NCBI RefSeq assembly: GCF_018403185.1
Contig: NZ_BOSE01000013.1
Location: forward strand, 62,001-126,000
DNA from: Paenibacillus montaniterrae
GTDB lineage: Bacteria > Bacillota > Bacilli > Paenibacillales > Paenibacillaceae
DNA length: 64,000 bases
Direction of reading: 5' to 3'
The position numbers and the translations under genes were made by a program. This document shows positions 59,770 to 64,000 of the stretch, piece by piece (within the stretch, counting starts at the first letter, position 1; each line of letters begins with the position of its first letter). Under the pieces are notes generated by a model. That model made no database searches, was not told the DNA's origin, and was given only the letters and a program-made list of their open reading frames with translations.

Positions 59770-59937
59770 GTTTAAAAATTGGACTTTCAGGACCAAGAAG
59801 CTTGGACGCTAGTAGAAAGTGAGGAGCACAGCGTAGGCACAAGCTACGAGAGCACCGGAACTTTCGGTAGCGTGACATATTCGCCGTCGACTACGCTACA
59901 GAGAAGTCACATCGTCATCAAAGTCCAATTTTTAAAC
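59770..59937 (-). repeat. Repeat family R1, copy G (full length, 168 bp)
   Basis: GTTTAAAAATTGGACTTT and AAAGTCCAATTTTTAAAC are perfect 18-bp inverted ends. The right end, read on the minus strand, provides the TAA stop and the Glu-Val codons of the flavodoxin gene. The interior resembles copies B and C (GGTAGCGTGACATATTCGCC). Confidence 0.9.
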
Positions 59938-60381
59938 CTCCTCTAAAAGGTTTGCTATTTTGTGGCCAATTGATTTGCCTACTTTTAGCTCCTCATCCGA
60001 AGCATTATATTCAAACTTCAAGCTTTCATGAACAATTTCAGCGCCAAGCTCCTGCAGCTTTTGCTCTAGCAAATCAACTGCGCCGCAGTAGTTTGCATAT
60101 GATGTATCTCCAGAACCAAACACAGCAGCCTTTTTGCCACTTAAGCTTAGCTCACACATTTCCTCATAGAAATCAAGCAGCTCGTCAGGCAGCTCTCCAT
60201 CACCCCAGGTATAAGCGCCCAGTATAATGCCGTCATACTGCAAAAGCTCCTCTGCGCTGGCATCGTACGCTTCCTTTCTGACGACCTCTATACCAGCTTC
60301 CTGTACGCCTTTTTCAATCGCCTCCGACATTTCCTCGGTATTGCCTGTCAAGCTTGCGTATACGATTATAATTTTGGACAT
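59932..60381 (-). CDS. Short-chain flavodoxin
   Basis: A 149-residue FMN electron carrier. The phosphate loop is IIVYASLTGNTEEMSEAI, the FMN-ring loops are GAYTWGDGELPDE and FGSGDTSYANYCGAVD. It can replace ferredoxin when iron is scarce. A near-consensus Fur box 59 bp upstream of the ATG supports iron control. GAGGGAGGCTGGAGG precedes the start. The last codons and stop are part of repeat R1 copy G. Confidence 0.95.
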   Translation of the reverse strand: MSKIIIVYASLTGNTEEMSEAIEKGVQEAGIEVVRKEAYDASAEELLQYDGIILGAYTWGDGELPDELLDFYEEMCELSLSGKKAAVFGSGDTSYANYCGAVDLLEQKLQELGAEIVHESLKFEYNASDEELKVGKSIGHKIANLLEEV

Positions 60382-60439
60382 ACCTCCAGCCTCCCTCTAT
60401 ATTTATCTGTAAAACTTTTTTTGTATTCAAACGCAACTT

Positions 60440-60458
60440 GATATTGATAATCATTATC
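60440..60458. promoter_or_regulatory. Fur box upstream of flavodoxin
   Basis: GATATTGATAATCATTATC differs from the 19-bp Fur consensus GATAATGATAATCATTATC at a single base. It lies 59 bp upstream of the flavodoxin start, in the divergent gap shared with the phosphotransferase gene. Confidence 0.88.
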
Positions 60459-60577
60459 ACAACATAGTTTAATAATAACGAGTTCCCGACAACTTTTCAA
60501 TCCCATCTGCTTGACCACTTACAAATTAGCTAGCAAATACGCAGGTATTCATTTACAGTAAAGAAAACAGGACGGAA

Positions 60578-61351
60578 ATGGGGATATTTATGCAGCTTAA
60601 ACAATTAGGCAAGCCTATTGCAATCGGCAATACCGCACATATTTATCGTTATAAGGAAGGAATCGTCAAGCTGTTTCATTCGTATCTGCCTGCTGATGTG
60701 GCGAGCTATGAGGGAGGAAAGCAACAAATCGTGCATGCAAAGGGATTAGCTGTGCCAGAAATATGGGAAATTACTACTGTTGAAAGCCAACCGGCGCTAG
60801 TTATGAGCTATGCCGAAGGTAAACCGCTTGGTGAGCTAATACTTGAAAATGAATCAAGTCTTGCCCATGTCGAACAGTATTTCGAAATTTTTGTTGAGCA
60901 GCAGCTTCTGCTGCATCAAATAGACGGTGAACCGCTGGAGTTGATGGATGAGAAGCTGACTAATCAGCTGCATCGCGCGACGTTACTGGAAGATAAGGTA
61001 AAGGAAACACTGCTGGATCAGCTTCAGCGTATGAAATATCGCAAGGTCATTTGCCATGGTGATTTGCATCCACACAATATGCTGCTCGCTGATCAGCAGG
61101 TGACGATTATTGATTGGGTAGATGCAACGGCAGGGGATTTGCGGGCTGATGTATACCGCACGTATTTGCTAATTGCGGGACATTCTGTACAAATGGCGGA
61201 GCTTTACGTACAGCTATATTGCGGCAAAAGCAAGCTGACACGAGAGGAAATTTTTCAGTGGGCAGCCATTGTAGCCGGGGCAAGATTAGCAGAACATCAT
61301 TCGCCAGAGGAAGCAGTACGACTGCTTGATATTGTAAAGCATTGGATTTAG
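60578..61351 (+). CDS. Aminoglycoside-phosphotransferase-family kinase
   Basis: A 257-residue APH/choline-kinase-like small-molecule kinase. The Brenner motif is KVICHGDLHPHNMLL and the metal-binding VTIIDWVDATAGDLRADVYRT; the glycine-rich loop is IAIGNTAHIYRYKEGIVKLF. The substrate is unknown: members of this group act on sugars, amines or antibiotics, and no resistance function can be claimed. The start is ATG 60578 or 60590. The gene stands alone. Confidence 0.88.
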   Translation: MGIFMQLKQLGKPIAIGNTAHIYRYKEGIVKLFHSYLPADVASYEGGKQQIVHAKGLAVPEIWEITTVESQPALVMSYAEGKPLGELILENESSLAHVEQYFEIFVEQQLLLHQIDGEPLELMDEKLTNQLHRATLLEDKVKETLLDQLQRMKYRKVICHGDLHPHNMLLADQQVTIIDWVDATAGDLRADVYRTYLLIAGHSVQMAELYVQLYCGKSKLTREEIFQWAAIVAGARLAEHHSPEEAVRLLDIVKHWI

Positions 61352-61379
61352 CTTAAAAAATGACAAAGGGTTTAATCTC

Positions 61380-61429
61380 GCTGCAGAGCAAAGCATCCTC
61401 CAGTCGCTTTTTAAATCGTAATTCGCAGC
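61380..61429. repeat. R2-related fragment
   Basis: GCTGCAGAGCAAAGCATCC then CCAGTCGCTTTTTAAATCGTAAT match the reverse complement of one end of the R2 unit, followed by TCGCAGC which restores a short inverted end. Almost the same fragment occurs at 59311. Confidence 0.65.
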
Positions 61430-61519
61430 ATCCCGGTAAATTCCTTGCGCTGGCAAGTTAAGCATCAGGCTGATATAATCATGTTGCATCTGGCTATTCC
61501 TTTTTAGGAGGGAGAATGA

Positions 61520-62230
61520 ATGATTCGGATCGCAATTGTAGAGGACGAAGCTCACTATAAGGATCAATTGGTGGAGTTTCTAAAAAAATTTGAGCAAGAG
61601 CTCGGCGAGCATATCGAAATCACAACCTATGTGGATGGAGATGAATTCGTTGAGGATTACAAGGCACAATTTGATATTATTTTGATGGATGTGCAAATGC
61701 GCTTTATGGACGGCATGTCAGCAGCAGAAGAAATTAGAAAAATGGACTCCGAAGTTGTCATTATGTTTATTACCAATATGGCGCAGTATGCGATTAAAGG
61801 CTATGCGGTAGACGCGCTTGACTATATTTTAAAGCCGATTTCGTATTTTCAGTTTTCACAGCGCTTGAATCGTGCGATTGAACGGATGAAAAGACGGGAA
61901 GAGCATTACATTACGATCAAGGTCAAGGGTGGAGTAAAACGATTTCAAATTTCAGATATTTACTACATTGAAAGTCAAGGGCATAAACTAATTTTTGCTA
62001 CGAAATTAGGAGAGATTGAAACGTCGGGCACGATGAAGGAGCTTGAGGAGCAGCTTGCGGGCTATCATTTTTTCCGCGGCAATAAAGGATACTTTATTAA
62101 CCTGGAGCATGTGGAAGGAATGAACGATATTTTTGCAATTGTTAAAGGCAAGGAGCTGCTGATCAGTCGCCCCAAGCGCAAAGCATTTATGGAGGCATTA
62201 TCGACATATTGGGGAGAGGTTATTAAATGA
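61520..62230 (+). CDS. LytTR-type response regulator
   Basis: A 236-residue regulator with a receiver domain (VEDE at 7-10, phospho-acceptor Asp57 in LMDVQM, KPIS lysine) and a C-terminal LytTR DNA-binding domain (about 132-232, SDIYYIESQGHKLIFATK and FRGNKGYFINL). AGGAGGGAGA precedes the ATG. Its end overlaps the kinase start by 4 bp, so the two form one unit. This is the second such pair in the window. Confidence 0.93.
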   Translation: MIRIAIVEDEAHYKDQLVEFLKKFEQELGEHIEITTYVDGDEFVEDYKAQFDIILMDVQMRFMDGMSAAEEIRKMDSEVVIMFITNMAQYAIKGYAVDALDYILKPISYFQFSQRLNRAIERMKRREEHYITIKVKGGVKRFQISDIYYIESQGHKLIFATKLGEIETSGTMKELEEQLAGYHFFRGNKGYFINLEHVEGMNDIFAIVKGKELLISRPKRKAFMEALSTYWGEVIK

Positions 62231-63546
62231 ACAGCGTGCTTCCAGATATTCCTCGTCTATACACGGCGCTTGCAGAATGGCTCGCCTGCATCGTTTACAT
62301 TTTACCGCTGAAAAAACAGCTGAAGGGCTGGGGCTTACTTGCGTTTTCCGGCGGCTTTCTCATCGTCCAGTCGCTGTTTCTCTTGCTGACGGAGGATTTG
62401 CCTATTTATTTTTGGATTCCTTGCATGATTGTCGCGATCGGCATCATGTTCTATTTTATATACACAAGCTGCAATATTAGCGTGCAGGAAGCGGGATATT
62501 TTAGCGTAAGGGCGTTTGTCGCAGCCGAGTACATTGCATCACTGGAGTGGCAGGTGCATGTGTTTATTTGGCAGGGCAACCCGGCTCCGGTTTGGCAGGA
62601 AACAATGCTCTTGCTGCTCATATACGGCGCTGCGTTCGCGATTATTTGGCTGCTGGAAAAGCGTCATATTCCAGAGGACGGCAAGCTGAATATTAAGCCG
62701 CGCGAGCTATGGTCTACTGTAACGATCGGTGCTGCTGTATTTGGCATTAGCAATTTAAGCTTTGTCAGCACGCAAACGCCATTCAGCGGACAATATGCGC
62801 AGGAAATTTTAAATATTCGTACGCTCGTTGATCTCGGAGGCTTTGCGATTTTATATGCCTACCATATTCAGCTGAATGAGCTGCGCATTCGCCATGAGCT
62901 GAAGGCGGTGCAAAACATTTTGCAGCATCAATATTCGCAGTATCAGCAATCGAAGGAAAGCATTGAGCTGATCAACTATAAATACCACGACTTGAAAAAT
63001 CAGATCATCGCGCTGCGTGCTGAAGAAGACACGGAAAAACGCAATGCCTATTTGAAAAAAATGGAGGACGAAATTAAATTTTTTGAAGCGCAGAACAAGA
63101 CAGGCAATCATGTGCTCGACACGCTGCTTGCCAGCAAAAATATGTATTGCATTAAAAACGGGATTACGCTTACCTGTGTGGCGGACGGCAGCTTGCTCAA
63201 TGATATCGATGTAATCGACATTTGTACGATTTTTGGCAATGCGCTCGACAACGCGATCGAATATGAGCAGCGGATTGAGGAAACGGAAAAACGGTTGATC
63301 CATGTGTCGGTCTTTGCGCAAAAGGGCTTTATTATGATTCGCTTTGAAAATTATTTTGAGGGCGAGCTGGAGCTAAACGGCGACTTGCCGGTTACAACAA
63401 AGCCGGATCCCTTTAATCACGGCTACGGCTTGAAAAGCATTCGCTATTCCGTAGAAAAATATGGCGGAGTAGTCAGCATTGGGCAGCAGGATAACTGGTT
63501 CGAGCTAAAAGTATTAATTCCAATGAAGCATACAAGCGTTAATTAA
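62227..63546 (+). CDS. GHKL-type sensor histidine kinase
   Basis: A 439-residue kinase. The first 220 residues form about six membrane helices, a linker helix (about 225-260) leads to YKYHDLKNQIIALRAE with the candidate phospho-histidine, and the ATPase domain has N-box IFGNALDNAIEYEQ and GYGLKSIRYSVEKYGG. Layout is AgrC/LytS-like but without a recognisable ligand domain. It overlaps the regulator gene by ATGA. No peptide gene is seen on either side. Confidence 0.92.
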   Translation: MNSVLPDIPRLYTALAEWLACIVYILPLKKQLKGWGLLAFSGGFLIVQSLFLLLTEDLPIYFWIPCMIVAIGIMFYFIYTSCNISVQEAGYFSVRAFVAAEYIASLEWQVHVFIWQGNPAPVWQETMLLLLIYGAAFAIIWLLEKRHIPEDGKLNIKPRELWSTVTIGAAVFGISNLSFVSTQTPFSGQYAQEILNIRTLVDLGGFAILYAYHIQLNELRIRHELKAVQNILQHQYSQYQQSKESIELINYKYHDLKNQIIALRAEEDTEKRNAYLKKMEDEIKFFEAQNKTGNHVLDTLLASKNMYCIKNGITLTCVADGSLLNDIDVIDICTIFGNALDNAIEYEQRIEETEKRLIHVSVFAQKGFIMIRFENYFEGELELNGDLPVTTKPDPFNHGYGLKSIRYSVEKYGGVVSIGQQDNWFELKVLIPMKHTSVN

Positions 63547-63693
63547 CAGCAGAACATGCGAACAATACATGATTATTCCAATAAATTTCATAAAATTTAC
63601 TCTTCCAAATACTAGCCTGGCAACTTATAATTGGGTATTCACGTTATTTATAAAGGTTAGTAAAAATGCATCCTTGGAAGGGGTTTATTAGAA

Positions 63694-64000
63694 GTGCCAA
63701 CACCACGTACTGACATCTCACTCTCGCAGACTGTCATAACGGGCAGTTCTGTTGTTAGCTTGCTGCGGCTGCTGCGTCCGAAGCAATGGACGAAAAATTT
63801 GCTGCTGTTTGCCGCGTTGCTGTTTTCCTTTGAGGAAATTCGGACAGAAACGATTATCGCAACGATAGCTGGTTTTATTTTATTCAGTCTGGTTGCAGGC
63901 TGTGTCTACATCTTAAACGACTATATTGATCGCGAGCGGGATCGGCAACATCCCGTCAAAAAACATCGCCCGATTGCGTCGGGAAAAGTAAATCCAATGC
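63694..64000 (+). CDS. UbiA-type prenyltransferase (3' end outside the window)
   Basis: An open frame from GTG 63694 runs to the window end (102 codons). It has SLLRLLRPKQWTKNLLLFAA and the aspartate-rich motif LNDYIDRERDRQHPVKKHRP with PIASGK, which match decaprenyl-phosphate phosphoribosyltransferase-like UbiA enzymes. Such membrane enzymes transfer a phosphoribosyl or other group onto polyprenyl phosphate. GGAAGGGG lies 11 bases upstream of the GTG. The substrate cannot be fixed from the fragment. Confidence 0.88.
   Translation, partial: MPTPRTDISLSQTVITGSSVVSLLRLLRPKQWTKNLLLFAALLFSFEEIRTETIIATIAGFILFSLVAGCVYILNDYIDRERDRQHPVKKHRPIASGKVNPM

Noticed and set aside
59274..59775. Two open frames of 71-85 codons inside the R1 array, and a 94-codon minus-strand frame at 11530-11814
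   Set aside because: They lie within repeat copies, share peptide strings such as VESEEHSVGTSYVS only because the repeats are similar, and have no ribosome sites.
63666..63713. A 15-codon peptide frame (MHPWKGFIRS onward) just after the second LytTR/GHKL pair, considered as a signal peptide precursor
   Set aside because: It overlaps the UbiA-type gene in another frame, lacks a leader pattern and has no ribosome site of its own.

Overview
The window looks like a chromosomal segment of a Paenibacillus-type Gram-positive bacterium (family Paenibacillaceae). The reasons are SLH-repeat surface proteins, YesM/YesN-type two-component systems beside carbohydrate ABC transporters that lack an ATPase gene, many AraC regulators, purine-rich Bacillus-type ribosome binding sites with frequent GTG and TTG starts, and PerR- and Fur-like boxes of Bacillus type. 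Base composition is roughly balanced by eye, with a clearly AT-richer island at about 35.1-37.0 kb. No rRNA, tRNA, CRISPR array, intact transposase or phage gene was seen.

Layout. 0-1.3 kb: the 3' part of an SLH surface protein. 1.5-15.5 kb: a carbohydrate uptake and catabolism block made of a YesM/YesN pair, a binding protein with two permeases, a LacI regulator, a nucleoside-hydrolase-like enzyme, an L-fucose-isomerase-fold enzyme, a split transketolase and an FGGY kinase. It is interrupted by two non-coding repeat families. 15.7-18.9 kb: a LytTR/GHKL two-component pair with a YhfC-type membrane protease homologue and a DUF3887 lipoprotein. 18.9-22.8 kb: an AraC regulator divergent from a GH78 alpha-L-rhamnosidase. 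23-30 kb: LysR with 2,3-butanediol dehydrogenase, an alkyltransferase-like DNA-binding protein, an orphan DUF4157 protein and a UvrD-type helicase. 30-34 kb: quinone reductase/HxlR, a Cthe_2159-like SLH protein and a truncated NmrA-like gene.

35.1-36.9 kb holds a two-gene AAA ATPase/TOPRIM-like pair, the best candidate for an undescribed (probably defence) system. 37-48.7 kb is a run of stress and detoxification genes: GyrI-like protein, MDR reductase, aldo/keto reductase, HmoA-like monooxygenase, paired SMR pumps, MerR plus ABC exporter, BASS transporter, and two ring-cleaving dioxygenases behind a well-defined promoter/operator. 48.7-53.7 kb contains decayed genes (Sir2, HAD), a 169-bp MITE-like element and a divergent LuxR/saccharopine-dehydrogenase pair with a Fur-like box between them. 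53.9-64 kb: catalase with a PerR-like box, DUF488, a DUF3817-MFS fusion, Hsp20, a triple array of the main repeat family running into the stop codon of a Fur-box-controlled flavodoxin, a phosphotransferase, a second LytTR/GHKL pair, and the start of a UbiA-type prenyltransferase.

How the parts fit: the first 23 kb appears devoted to sensing, importing and breaking down plant-derived sugars, with the split transketolase plus kinase suggesting an unusual pentose. The middle and right parts are mostly electrophile, drug, oxidant and iron-stress functions. The most striking non-coding feature is a palindromic repeat family (seven copies) that sits on the 3' side of genes in a constant orientation and in at least two cases supplies the stop codon. 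All calls are from reading the sequence; no search was run.
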